From Bacteroidota bacterium (GTDB lineage Bacteria; Bacteroidota; Bacteroidia; Bacteroidales; Prolixibacteraceae), in NCBI GenBank assembly GCA_023412195.1, contig JAEYNZ010000045.1, positions 34,956 to 98,955 of the forward strand: a DNA stretch of 64,000 nt, given 5' to 3'. Shown here one piece after another: positions 52,792 through 62,370 of the stretch. The first letter of the stretch is position 1. Every line of letters begins with the position of its first letter. Under the pieces are notes generated by a model. The model was not told where the DNA came from. It ran no database searches and worked only from the letters and a program-made list of their open reading frames with translations. A program made the translations under genes and the position numbers.

Positions 52792-54724
52792 ATTTGATAA
52801 GGAACAACTGATTAACCTGGAATATTCTCTTAATCGTGAAATACTGAGATCGAACCGTGCAGGAAGCTATATCAGTACTACGCTTAATGGGTGTAATACA
52901 CGAAAATACCACGGCCTCCTGGTGTGTAACTTCAATAATTTCGGGCGTGAAAAACATGTCTTGTTATCTTCGCTTGATGTTTCAATAGTTCAGGGGGAAG
53001 AAGAGTTCAAGATGGGAATTCACAGATATCAGGGGGGAATATATGAACCAAAGGGGCATAAGTATATTCAAAACATTGAGTTCAGCCAGAATCCCCGGAT
53101 TACATACCGGATTGGAAATATCATTTTCACAATGGAAAGAATTCTGCATGAAAAGAAGAAGCAGATTATGATTCAATATGTTCTGGAGGAAGCTCCTTCA
53201 AATGTTACATTCCGGTTCAGGCCGTTTCTGGCATTCCGGAATGTACATAATCTTAGTAAGGCAAATTTATTTGTCAACACCAAATTCAACTATATCAAAA
53301 ACGGCATCAGTACATGCCTCTACGATGGGTATCCTGATTTATTTATGCAATTCAGCCTGAAAAATGAATTTATACCTGTACCCGGGTGGTATTACAATAT
53401 TGAATACATTAAAGAACTAAACAGGGGGTACGAATATCTTGAAGATTTATATGTACCGGGATTTTTTGAACTGGAAATGGAACCTGGAGAGACCATGATA
53501 TTTTCTGCAGCTACTGAATATGTAAATCCCAACTCATTAAAACAAAGCTTTACAAAAGAAACTTCAAATAACATAAAGCGTTTTACATTAGAAAGTTCAT
53601 TGAAAAACGCAGCGGAACAGTTCATATATCAAAATAAAAATGAGACGGGTATTATTGCTGGGTTCCCGTGGTATGACAGTATCAGCCGTCAAACATTTAT
53701 TTCTCTCCCTGGTTTAACATTTGCCACAGGCAACTCCAAGCTTTTTTCTGAAGTTCTGAATACATATAAGCCTTACCTAAACAATGGCCTTTTCCCTGAT
53801 AATATTTTTTCTGATACCCCGGCTTATAACTCAGCCGACACTCCGTTATGGTTTATCTGGGCAGTCCAGCAGTATGCTTCAACAAAACGTTCACCTGTAG
53901 GCATATGGCTGAACTACAGCAGTATTGTAAAAAATATCCTGGAATCATGGAAAGGCTCACTTCCCGGCTTCATTCACCTGACCGACGAGGGATTAATCTA
54001 TGCAGAAAAAGAAAATATATCCCTCACATGGATGGATTCTTATGTTAATGGAAATCCAGTAGTTCAGAGGGCTGGACTATCAGTTGAATTAAATGCCCTG
54101 TGGTATAATGCACTGGGGTTTGCACTGGCGATGTCGCGCCTGGTAAAAGACATGGAATTTGTGATGCAGTGGGAAGGGATCGTTGAAAAAGCTGGACGTG
54201 CATTTATGGATACATTCTGGAATCATGATCATGAGCATCTGGCTGATGTGGTAAAAAATAATATACATGACTGGTCCGTGAGGCCAAATATGGTCATTGC
54301 AGCAGCCCTTAGATATTCTCCGCTTTCAAAAGATCAGAAAAAAATGATACTAAATGTCTCAGTCCAAAAGCTACTCACTCCCCGTGGACTAAGATCGCTT
54401 TCACCCGATCATCTAAGATATAAAGGGGATGTTAAAGGCAGTCCTGAAAAAAGGGAAGCAGCAATTCATCAGGGTGCAGTTTGGCCCTGGTTAATGCAAT
54501 TTTTTACTGAAGCTTACCTCGATGTATATGGAGCAGGCGGGGTATCATTTCTCAAGCAGCAGTTACATCAGTTTGAAGATGCATTAACTGAACATTGCAT
54601 AGGCACCTTGTCGGAAACGTATAACGGAGATCCTCCGTATAAAGGGAAAGGTTCTGTTTCACAGGCATGGAATGTTGCTGGTATATATCATGCACTGAAT
54701 ATGATTCAAAATTATAAAAGATAA
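52778..54724 (+). CDS. Glycogen debranching enzyme (GDE_N + GDE_C, GH133-like)
   Basis: 648 residues. The N-terminal beta-sandwich (about 20-235) begins SNRAGSYISTTLNGCNTRKYHGLLV, matching the bacterial/archaeal GDE N-terminal domain. The C-terminal half (about 275-640) is the alpha/alpha-barrel amylo-1,6-glucosidase domain: AGFPWYDSISRQTFISLPGL, NSADTPLWFIWAVQQY, TWMDSYVNGNPVVQRAGLSV and AIHQGAVWPWLM. It removes branch stubs from glycogen. The glucanotransferase half of the eukaryotic enzyme is absent; the GH57 enzyme two genes on may supply transfer. Start overlaps the GSCFA gene by 14 bases. Confidence 0.92.
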   Translation: MSYLKFDKEQLINLEYSLNREILRSNRAGSYISTTLNGCNTRKYHGLLVCNFNNFGREKHVLLSSLDVSIVQGEEEFKMGIHRYQGGIYEPKGHKYIQNIEFSQNPRITYRIGNIIFTMERILHEKKKQIMIQYVLEEAPSNVTFRFRPFLAFRNVHNLSKANLFVNTKFNYIKNGISTCLYDGYPDLFMQFSLKNEFIPVPGWYYNIEYIKELNRGYEYLEDLYVPGFFELEMEPGETMIFSAATEYVNPNSLKQSFTKETSNNIKRFTLESSLKNAAEQFIYQNKNETGIIAGFPWYDSISRQTFISLPGLTFATGNSKLFSEVLNTYKPYLNNGLFPDNIFSDTPAYNSADTPLWFIWAVQQYASTKRSPVGIWLNYSSIVKNILESWKGSLPGFIHLTDEGLIYAEKENISLTWMDSYVNGNPVVQRAGLSVELNALWYNALGFALAMSRLVKDMEFVMQWEGIVEKAGRAFMDTFWNHDHEHLADVVKNNIHDWSVRPNMVIAAALRYSPLSKDQKKMILNVSVQKLLTPRGLRSLSPDHLRYKGDVKGSPEKREAAIHQGAVWPWLMQFFTEAYLDVYGAGGVSFLKQQLHQFEDALTEHCIGTLSETYNGDPPYKGKGSVSQAWNVAGIYHALNMIQNYKR

Positions 54725-54736
54725 AACCCTGTTTCT

Positions 54737-56023
54737 ATGAAAGTTCTTATGTTTGGATGGGAATTCCCTCCACATATTTCCGGAGGACTTGGAACTGCAT
54801 GTTATGGCCTTACAAAAGGTTTGGCCACACTTGAAGATACAGAAGTGCTTTTTGTAGTTCCAAAAGCTTATGGAGATGAAGAACAAAACCTTGTAAAACT
54901 TATTGGGGCAAACAGAATTCCCATTACCAGAAAGGAACTGAAATGGAATACTACACATCATAAAATTGACTATTTAGAAGCTTACTCACAAATTATTCCT
55001 TATGTAAGTGAAAAGGAATTTTGGAATCTTAAAACTAAAAGAATTACAAAAGGAGTAAGATTTATAAAAACAGATACGGGTTACAACATAAATTTTAGCG
55101 GTACTTATGGGCCTGATCTGATAGAAGAAATAAAAAATTATTCAATTATTGCTGAGGTTATTGCGTTGGAAAATCATTTTGATGTCATTCATGCCCACGA
55201 CTGGCTTGCCTACCCGGCGGGAATGGCGGCCAAAAAAGTATCAGGTAAGCCTTTAATCATACATGTACATGCCACTGATTTTGACAGAAGCGGTGGGAAT
55301 GTGAATCCATCAGTATATGCCATTGAACGTGAAGGAATGGAAAATGCTGATAAAATAATAGCTGTCAGCAACTATACAAGGCAAACAATTATAGAAAAAT
55401 ATGGTATTCCGGAAGGAAAAATCATTACAGTTTACAATGCTGTTGATCCTACAGTCAATGATAAAATACTTTTTAAAAAAGGGGTAAATGAAAAAGTAGT
55501 TTCATTTTTGGGGAGGATTACAATGCAGAAGGGTCCTGAATATTTCATTGAAGCAGCTTACCTCATATTAAAAAAACTGAAAAATGTGAGGTTTGTTATG
55601 GCAGGCAGTGGAGATAAGATGAATGAAATGATTGAACGGGTTGCACAACTAGGGATGGCGGACAAATTCCATTTTACCGGGTTTTTAAAGAGTGATGATG
55701 TATTCAGGATGTTTAAAATGACTGATGTGTTTGTAATGCCATCGGTTTCTGAACCTTTCGGAATAGTTCCACTCGAAGCAATGCAGGCAAATGTTCCAGT
55801 TATAATATCTAACCAGTCGGGTGTCTCAGAGATTTTGAAACATGCAATAAAAATTGATTTTTGGGATACCTTTGCTATGGCAGATGCAATATATGGCCTT
55901 TTGCAATATCCAGCACTTTCAGGCTTCCTCAGAAAATCGGGTATAAAAGAAGTTGGGGAACTTACATGGAAACATTCGGCTAAACAAGTTCGTGACCTAT
56001 ACCATGAACTACTTAATGTATAA
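54737..56023 (+). CDS. Glycogen synthase-like glycosyltransferase (GT4 family)
   Basis: 428 residues with two Rossmann halves. The N-terminus MFGWEFPPHISGGLGTACYG carries the GGLG loop of glycogen/starch synthases, and HAHDWLAYPAGMAAK follows at about 151-165. The C-terminal half has FLGRITMQKGPEYFIEAA and the donor-site EPFGIVPLEAMQANVPV with the E-x7-E pattern. The likely role is elongation of alpha-1,4-glucan from a nucleotide sugar; whether ADP- or UDP-glucose is used is not visible, and no glgC lies in the window. It starts 12 bases after the debranching gene. The same trio (debranching enzyme, GT, GH57) is known from other Bacteroidota. Confidence 0.88.
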   Translation: MKVLMFGWEFPPHISGGLGTACYGLTKGLATLEDTEVLFVVPKAYGDEEQNLVKLIGANRIPITRKELKWNTTHHKIDYLEAYSQIIPYVSEKEFWNLKTKRITKGVRFIKTDTGYNINFSGTYGPDLIEEIKNYSIIAEVIALENHFDVIHAHDWLAYPAGMAAKKVSGKPLIIHVHATDFDRSGGNVNPSVYAIEREGMENADKIIAVSNYTRQTIIEKYGIPEGKIITVYNAVDPTVNDKILFKKGVNEKVVSFLGRITMQKGPEYFIEAAYLILKKLKNVRFVMAGSGDKMNEMIERVAQLGMADKFHFTGFLKSDDVFRMFKMTDVFVMPSVSEPFGIVPLEAMQANVPVIISNQSGVSEILKHAIKIDFWDTFAMADAIYGLLQYPALSGFLRKSGIKEVGELTWKHSAKQVRDLYHELLNV

Positions 56024-56045
56024 TTACCTTAAAAGCGGTAAAGAA

Positions 56046-57383
56046 ATGAAAAGTATCTGTTTATTTTTTCAGGTCCATCAGCCAATCAAATACCGAAGGT
56101 ACAGGTTTTTCGATATCGGTAATGATCATTATTATTACGATGACTATTCAAATGAAACGTCACTCAGAAAAGTTAATGAACAAAGTTACCTGCCTGCCAA
56201 TAAACTTTTACTTGATCTGATATTAAAGCATAATGGAAACTTGAAAGTGTCATTTTCTATTACAGGAGTAGCACTAGACCAGTTTGAAATTTATGCTCCT
56301 GAGGTAATACTGTCATTCAAAAAACTTGCAGATACCGGTTGTGTTGAATTTCTTTCCGAAACATATTCTCATTCACTTTCATCTCTTCGGAATCACTCAG
56401 TTTTCGCTAAAGAGGTTAAAATGCAAACAGACCGCATTTATGCTTTGTTCGGGCAAAAGCCACAGGTTTTCAGAAATACAGAAATGATATATTCTGATGA
56501 AATTGGGGCACAGGTATATCAAATGGGATATAAAGCCATATTAACCGAAGGAGCTCGTCATGTACTGGGATGGAAAAGTCCGAATTTTTTATATGTAAAT
56601 GCCATCAACCCACGGATGAAAGTTCTCATGAGGAACTTTAAATTGAGTGATGATATTTCTTTTCGTTTTTCCAATCAAAACTGGTCAGAATTTCCATTAA
56701 CAGCAGAAAAATTTACTTCATGGCTTCAAAAACTTCAGGAAAAAGAAGAGGTAATCAACCTTTTCCTTAGCTATGAATCGTTGGGTATCAGACAACCTGA
56801 AAATACAGGCATCTTCAACTTCCTTGAACATTGGGTGAATAATATTGTTAAAGGCAATGATTTTAAGTTTACTACACCATCAGAAGCGATTCAGGAATTA
56901 CAACCCGTTTCACTGGTTAGTGTTCCACAACCTATTTCATGGGCAGACGAAGAACGGGATCTGACGTCATGGCTTGGAAATGAAATGCAAAAGGAAGCTT
57001 TTGAAAAACTGTATTCCCTGGCACCGCTGATGGATAAATGTCAGAATGAAGAATTGATGCGTGACTGGAAATATCTTCAGGAAAGTGATCATTTTTATTT
57101 CATGTCAACCAAATATTTTTCTGGAAACCAGGGAATGATCTATCAAAACCCTTTCGATTCGCCTTATGAGGCTTTTATAAACTACATGAATATTCTGAGC
57201 GATTTTGCCATCAGACTTAACCTGGTGGTACAGGCGGATGATGAGGGACAGGATATAACAAGGCTGCAGGAACTATTACAGGAGAAAGAAAAGAAAATCA
57301 GAACAATGGAAATAGAATTGGAAAAACTTAAAAAGAAAATACCACTGAAAAACAGAACAGTAAGAAAAAATAAAGAAAAGTAA
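56046..57383 (+). CDS. GH57 family alpha-amylase / glucanotransferase
   Basis: 445 residues from the ATG at 56046, chosen because GH57 proteins start right before the FFQVHQP motif (residues about 6-12); upstream ATGs at 55953 and 56016 lie inside the previous gene. Conserved regions are VHQPIKYRRYRFFD, EFLSETYSHSLSSLRN (probable nucleophile Glu) and FRNTEMIYSDEIGAQVYQMG. Members hydrolyse or transfer alpha-1,4-glucan chains; no signal peptide is present, so it acts on internal glycogen. The last 45 residues are a highly charged coiled coil (LQELLQEKEKKIRTMEIELE). Confidence 0.9.
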   Translation: MKSICLFFQVHQPIKYRRYRFFDIGNDHYYYDDYSNETSLRKVNEQSYLPANKLLLDLILKHNGNLKVSFSITGVALDQFEIYAPEVILSFKKLADTGCVEFLSETYSHSLSSLRNHSVFAKEVKMQTDRIYALFGQKPQVFRNTEMIYSDEIGAQVYQMGYKAILTEGARHVLGWKSPNFLYVNAINPRMKVLMRNFKLSDDISFRFSNQNWSEFPLTAEKFTSWLQKLQEKEEVINLFLSYESLGIRQPENTGIFNFLEHWVNNIVKGNDFKFTTPSEAIQELQPVSLVSVPQPISWADEERDLTSWLGNEMQKEAFEKLYSLAPLMDKCQNEELMRDWKYLQESDHFYFMSTKYFSGNQGMIYQNPFDSPYEAFINYMNILSDFAIRLNLVVQADDEGQDITRLQELLQEKEKKIRTMEIELEKLKKKIPLKNRTVRKNKEK

Positions 57384-57458
57384 ATAAACATATGTCGAGG
57401 GCAGACTGCAAGAACTGAATTTAATACTCTGTTTCAGAACACATCTGGATAGAAAATG

Positions 57459-57466
57459 TATTTTTG
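57459..57466 (+). promoter_or_regulatory. Candidate -7 box for glgP
   Basis: TATTTTTG matches TAnnTTTG exactly; the -33 region (GTTTCAG) is weak. The glgP start is 36 bases further. Confidence 0.45.
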
Positions 57467-57501
57467 CGGTTAATTTATACAGGCATAAAACGAAAAGTTA
57501 G

Positions 57502-60075
57502 ATGAAAACAGAAATCAAAAATATCCAGGGACTGGAAAATGAACAACCACTCTGGCGAAAAATCATAATTGAATCAAGTATCCCTGAAAGTTTACATCCA
57601 TTAAAAGAGTTGTCAAAAAATCTTTGGTGGGTATGGAATAACAGGGCAAAAGATTTATTCAGGTACATCAATCCGGAAATATGGGAAATGTGTAATTACA
57701 ATCCTGTTATATTGCTTGATGAGGTAAGTTACAAGCGTTTCCTTGAGCTTGAAAAAGATCAGACTTTCATGAATGAAATGAATCAGGTCTATAATGATTT
57801 TTCACGTTATATGTCTGATCGGGCTGAATTGGTTTCACCCAGGATTTCCTATTTTAGTATGGAATATGGCTTTCACGATTCACTGAAAATATATTCAGGA
57901 GGACTGGGAATGCTGGCAGGTGATTATCTGAAGGAAGCCAGTGATATGAAAGTCAATTTAACTGCAGTTGGTCTGCTTTACCGTTACGGATACTTCAAGC
58001 AGACACTGAATCTGCACGGTGAACAAATGGCCACCTATGAATTTCAGGATTTTTCAAAACTGCCTGTTCAACCAGTACTCTCTGAAAATGGCGAATGGGT
58101 GACTATAGTACTGGATTTTCCTGGCAGAAAAATGACAGCCAAAATTTGGCAGGTTAATATAGGATCAGTAAAATTATACCTGCTAGACTCTGATCATGAT
58201 TTAAATGAAGAGCAGGACAGATTTGTTACCCATCATCTATATGGCGGAGATAATGAAAACAGGCTAAAACAGGAAATGCTGCTTGGAATAGGTGGTATCA
58301 GGGCATTAAAAAAGCTTGGCGTTGAAGCTGATATTTATCATTGCAACGAAGGACATTCAGCATTTATCGGTATAGAAAGGATTTCTCAGATCATGGATGA
58401 ACACAGGCTAAGTTTTGCAGAAGCTAAAGAAGTTGTTCGTTCTTCGTCCATCTTTACCACACATACCCCTGTACCTGCAGGACATGATTCATTCCACCAC
58501 GATCTTTTTAAGTACTACATGGCCAATTTTCCAGTACGGCTTGGACTCGATTGGTATGAATTTGAGATGTTGGGTAAAGCAAGTTCTTCGGAGAATAACT
58601 TTAACATGAGTTATCTTGCGTGTAATCTTTCTCAGGGGATAAATGGTGTAAGCCAACTTCATGGAGAGGTAAGTAAAACAGTTCTTAAGTCGCTCTACCA
58701 TGGCTTTCTCGAAGAAGAACTGGAAATAGGTTATGTTACTAATGGTGTCCATTATGCATCATGGACTGCACAGGAGTGGAAAGATATTCATAAAGAATAT
58801 TTTGGTGAGGAGTTTCCCGGAAATCAGCTTGATTTCAATGTATGGAAAAAGATTTATGATGTTCCAGAGAATAAAATTTGGGAATTAAGAAAAACCCTGC
58901 GTTCCAAGCTAATAGATTATATCAAAGACCGATTTTCCGATACCTGGATAAAACGGAATGAAAATCCCCAATTGATAACTGAAGTTCTTGGAAAACTTAA
59001 TCCGAGTGCACTTACAATTGGTTTTGCCCGCCGTTTTGCCACATATAAGAGAGGATACCTCCTGTTCAGAAATCTTGAAAGATTGTCGGCAATCGTTAAC
59101 AATCCGTTTAAGCCCGTACAATTCATTTTTGCAGGCAAAGCACATCCGGCTGATAAGGCAGGACAAGATTTGATTAAATATATTGTGGAGATTTCAAAAA
59201 GGCCTGAATTCCGGGGAAAAATCTTATTTCTTCAGAACTATGATATCAATATGGCAAAAATGCTTTTGCAAGGTGTTGATGTTTGGCTGAATACTCCTAC
59301 CCGCCCATTAGAAGCTTCTGGTACCAGTGGTCAAAAAGGTGCCATGAACGGAACTTTGCATTTTTCTGTACTGGACGGATGGTGGGTGGAAGGCTATAAA
59401 AAGAATGCCGGATGGGCACTTCCTGCAGAACGTACTTACGATGTTCAGGATTATCAGGATGAACTGGATGCGGAAACTATCTATAATATACTTGAGCAGG
59501 AAATAGTTAAAAACTTTTACAAACGAAATAAAGAAGACATTCCAGTTGAGTGGGTTTCGTTTATAAAAAATACCATTGCCCATGTAGCTCCCAATTTTAC
59601 TACCGGAAGAATGATGCAGGATTATTATAACCGCTATTATCTTCCGCAGTTTGAAAGGAGCCGGAACATGTTGAATGAAAATTATAGATGGGCCAGGGAA
59701 CTTGCAGCCTGGAAACTGAAGGTAAGCCTGGTGTGGGATGACATCGAAATAAAAAATACCACCATTGCAGATGAGCTTTCCAATGTTATTAAAATCGGAA
59801 AGGAATATCCAATACGAGTAGACGTAGACTTGAAAGGGCTTAAGCTCGATGAAGCTGGAATGGAACTTCTGGTTACAGAAAATGGCACTCATGATACACC
59901 AAAAATTGTAGAAGTACTTGAATTTGAAAAGGAACGTCTGGAAGGGACAATTGGCACTTTTACATTAAAATACAGACCCCTGCATCCCGGATCATTTAAT
60001 TATGGATTTAGATTATATCCATGTATTGATGGGTTGCCGCACCGACAGGATTTCAGATATGTCAAATGGTTATAG
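57502..60075 (+). CDS. glgP: Alpha-glucan (glycogen) phosphorylase
   Basis: 857 residues, GT35 family of the compact bacterial/archaeal type with an extra N-terminal region (1-110, DUF3417-like: PLKELSKNLWWVWNNRAKDL). Core motifs include YFSMEYGFHDSLKIYSGGLG, HCNEGHSAF, TTHTPVPAGHD, GFARRFATYKRGYLL and, at the cofactor site, EASGTSGQKGAMNGTL, in which the lysine after SGQ should bind PLP. It releases glucose-1-phosphate from chain ends using phosphate. It follows the GH57 gene after about 118 bases and has its own candidate promoter. Confidence 0.95.
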   Translation: MKTEIKNIQGLENEQPLWRKIIIESSIPESLHPLKELSKNLWWVWNNRAKDLFRYINPEIWEMCNYNPVILLDEVSYKRFLELEKDQTFMNEMNQVYNDFSRYMSDRAELVSPRISYFSMEYGFHDSLKIYSGGLGMLAGDYLKEASDMKVNLTAVGLLYRYGYFKQTLNLHGEQMATYEFQDFSKLPVQPVLSENGEWVTIVLDFPGRKMTAKIWQVNIGSVKLYLLDSDHDLNEEQDRFVTHHLYGGDNENRLKQEMLLGIGGIRALKKLGVEADIYHCNEGHSAFIGIERISQIMDEHRLSFAEAKEVVRSSSIFTTHTPVPAGHDSFHHDLFKYYMANFPVRLGLDWYEFEMLGKASSSENNFNMSYLACNLSQGINGVSQLHGEVSKTVLKSLYHGFLEEELEIGYVTNGVHYASWTAQEWKDIHKEYFGEEFPGNQLDFNVWKKIYDVPENKIWELRKTLRSKLIDYIKDRFSDTWIKRNENPQLITEVLGKLNPSALTIGFARRFATYKRGYLLFRNLERLSAIVNNPFKPVQFIFAGKAHPADKAGQDLIKYIVEISKRPEFRGKILFLQNYDINMAKMLLQGVDVWLNTPTRPLEASGTSGQKGAMNGTLHFSVLDGWWVEGYKKNAGWALPAERTYDVQDYQDELDAETIYNILEQEIVKNFYKRNKEDIPVEWVSFIKNTIAHVAPNFTTGRMMQDYYNRYYLPQFERSRNMLNENYRWARELAAWKLKVSLVWDDIEIKNTTIADELSNVIKIGKEYPIRVDVDLKGLKLDEAGMELLVTENGTHDTPKIVEVLEFEKERLEGTIGTFTLKYRPLHPGSFNYGFRLYPCIDGLPHRQDFRYVKWL

Positions 60076-60084
60076 GAATGGGAA

Positions 60085-60657
60085 ATGGGAAAAAATTTGG
60101 TAGGAGTAAAGATTAAAGATTTCCGTGAATTCAGGAGAATATCAAGAGAAGAACTGGCACTAAAAGCAAATCTTGATCAAAAACAGCTGGAGAAAATTGA
60201 GGAAAAAGGATTCATGCCCTCTCTGGGGCATCTTCTGAAAATTTCAAGGGCACTTGGTGTCAGGTTAGGTACATTCCTTGATGATCAGGATCAGCTAGGA
60301 CCTGTCATCGTTAAAGCGGGTGAAAAAAAACCCGGGTTAAGCTTTTCAACCAGCAATGAAAGTGCCAGGGAACATCTGAACTTTTTTTCGCTGGCACAAG
60401 ATAAGTCAGGCCGGCATATGGAGCCTTTCATTGTTGAAATAGAACCAACTAAAGAGTCGGATTATAAGCTTTCTTCACACGAAGGAGAGGAATTTATTTA
60501 TGTGCTTGAAGGAAGTATTGAAATAAACTATGGTAAAAACATCTTTCAGATAGAAAAAGGTGATACCATCTACCTGGATTCCATAGTAGCTCATAATATT
60601 CATGCTGCAAAAAATCAACCTGCCAAAATTTTGGCAGTTATTTATGCTCCTGTTTAA
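60085..60657 (+). CDS. XRE-cupin transcriptional regulator
   Basis: 190 residues. An N-terminal helix-turn-helix of the XRE/Cro type (about 8-62: IKDFREFRRISREELALKAN, and LGHLLKISRALGVRLGTFL) is followed by a linker and a cupin_2 sensing domain (about 115-188: HEGEEFIYVLEGSIEINYG and EKGDTIYLDSIVAHNI). The histidine and glutamate positions for a metal-bound small ligand are present. Such regulators sense small molecules and commonly control a neighbouring enzyme gene. Here an acyl-CoA ligase begins 39 bases downstream on the same strand; the stop of glgP is nine bases upstream. Confidence 0.9.
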   Translation: MGKNLVGVKIKDFREFRRISREELALKANLDQKQLEKIEEKGFMPSLGHLLKISRALGVRLGTFLDDQDQLGPVIVKAGEKKPGLSFSTSNESAREHLNFFSLAQDKSGRHMEPFIVEIEPTKESDYKLSSHEGEEFIYVLEGSIEINYGKNIFQIEKGDTIYLDSIVAHNIHAAKNQPAKILAVIYAPV

Positions 60658-60696
60658 AGGTGCAGTTTTAAAACCAAAAACCATACTATTTAGTAC

Positions 60697-62349
60697 ATGC
60701 AGTTACTTGATTATACCTTGGGAGAAATTCTGGAGAAATGGGCATTTGAAACTCCTGATAAAGAATTTATCGTTTACCCTGACCGCGATTTGCGGTTCAC
60801 TTACAGACAATTCAATAAAAGGGTGGATGACCTTGCAAAAGGATTGCTTTACATAGGCGTAAAACCCGGTGATAAAGTAGGTATATGGGCTAAAAATGTT
60901 CCGGACTGGACAACAGTAATGTTTGCTACAGCCAAAATAGGTGCTGTTCTTGTAAATATCAATACCAGCTACAAACTTGCAGAGCTGGAATTTCTGATAA
61001 AGGATGCAGATATTCATACACTGTTTCTGATTGATGGTTACCGCGACAGCGATTATGTCCAAATGATATTTGAACTGGTCCCTGAACTAAAGGAACAGGC
61101 ACGGGGCGAGTTAGCCAGCAGCAAATTCCCTTTCCTGAAAAATGTAGTATTTATTGGGCAGGAGAAACACAGGGGAATGTTCAACACACCTGAACTAATC
61201 CTTTTGGGTAATCATGTTGATGACTTTGAACTTGAAACTATAAGCGAAACGCTCAACTGCCACGATGTAATTAATATGCAGTATACCTCCGGAACTACGG
61301 GGTTCCCCAAAGGGGTCATGCTTTCTCACCACAATATCCTGAACAATGGATATTCTGTGGGTGAATGTATGAAATATACCGCTGATGATAAACTTCTAGT
61401 GTGTGTTCCCCTGTTTCATTGTTTTGGATGTGTATTTGCCGTTTGCGGTATTATATCGCATGGAGCCACTATGGTGTTTACTGAAGATTTCGATCCTGTG
61501 ATGGTAATGGCTTCTATCCAGAAAGAAAAATGCACAGCATTGTATGGAGTTCCTACCATGTTTATTGCTGAATTAAATCATCCTATGTTTGACATGTTTG
61601 ATTTAAGTTCTCTTAGAACTGGAATTATGGCCGGTGCTTTATGTCCGATTGAAACTATGAAGCAGGTCATGACTAAAATGCATGCAAAAGATATCATCAT
61701 TGTATATGGTTTAACAGAAGCCTCTCCGGGTATTACAGCCACCCGGACTCATAATGCAGCCGAAGTTCGTGCGACAACTGTGGGCTTTGAATTACCCAAT
61801 GTTGAGGTAAAAATTATAAACCCTGAAACAGGTGAGATTTGTGCTGTTGGAGAGCAAGGAGAAATATGCTGCCGGGGATACAATGTGATGAAGGGATATT
61901 ACAATAAACCTGAGGCAACACAAAAAGCCATTGATAAAGATGGATGGCTGCACTCGGGTGACCTTGCAGTCAAAACTGCTGATGGTTTTTATCGGATCAC
62001 AGGTAGAATAAAAGATATGATCATAAGGGGTGGTGAGAATATTTATCCCCGTGAAATAGAAAATTACCTGTATGGACTGCCTCAGATTGAAACCGTTGAA
62101 ATAGCAGGTATACCCAGCACAAAATATGGTGAAGAAGTCGCCGCTTTTATAAAGTTGAAAGCAGGAACCAATCTTTCTGAAGCTGATGTTACTGATTATT
62201 GCCGAGGCAAAATTGCCCGGTTTAAAACTCCCAGGTACATATTTTTCGTGAATGAATTTCCTATGACTGCAAGTGGTAAAATACAAAAGTATAAACTCAG
62301 TGAACTGGGGGTAAAATGGTGTAACGAGCACGGAATTATAATTAAATGA
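60697..62349 (+). CDS. AMP-forming acyl-CoA ligase
   Basis: 550 residues, ANL superfamily. The phosphate-binding loop is YTSGTTGFPKGVMLSH (about 198-213), the adenine motif YGLTEASPG (about 336-344), the ribose-binding and hinge part WLHSGDLAVKTADGFYRITGR and the catalytic lysine in MTASGKIQKYKL near the end (about 528). It activates a carboxylic acid with ATP and transfers it to CoA. Chain length is not readable; overall it looks like the FadD/medium-to-long chain branch. Paired with the XRE-cupin regulator, an arrangement that recurs in other Bacteroidota. Confidence 0.92.
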   Translation: MQLLDYTLGEILEKWAFETPDKEFIVYPDRDLRFTYRQFNKRVDDLAKGLLYIGVKPGDKVGIWAKNVPDWTTVMFATAKIGAVLVNINTSYKLAELEFLIKDADIHTLFLIDGYRDSDYVQMIFELVPELKEQARGELASSKFPFLKNVVFIGQEKHRGMFNTPELILLGNHVDDFELETISETLNCHDVINMQYTSGTTGFPKGVMLSHHNILNNGYSVGECMKYTADDKLLVCVPLFHCFGCVFAVCGIISHGATMVFTEDFDPVMVMASIQKEKCTALYGVPTMFIAELNHPMFDMFDLSSLRTGIMAGALCPIETMKQVMTKMHAKDIIIVYGLTEASPGITATRTHNAAEVRATTVGFELPNVEVKIINPETGEICAVGEQGEICCRGYNVMKGYYNKPEATQKAIDKDGWLHSGDLAVKTADGFYRITGRIKDMIIRGGENIYPREIENYLYGLPQIETVEIAGIPSTKYGEEVAAFIKLKAGTNLSEADVTDYCRGKIARFKTPRYIFFVNEFPMTASGKIQKYKLSELGVKWCNEHGIIIK

Positions 62350-62370
62350 GCATCATAATAAAAAAATAAA

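Noticed and set aside
59308..59892. 194-codon minus-strand frame inside glgP
   Set aside because: Antisense to conserved phosphorylase sequence; product looks random.
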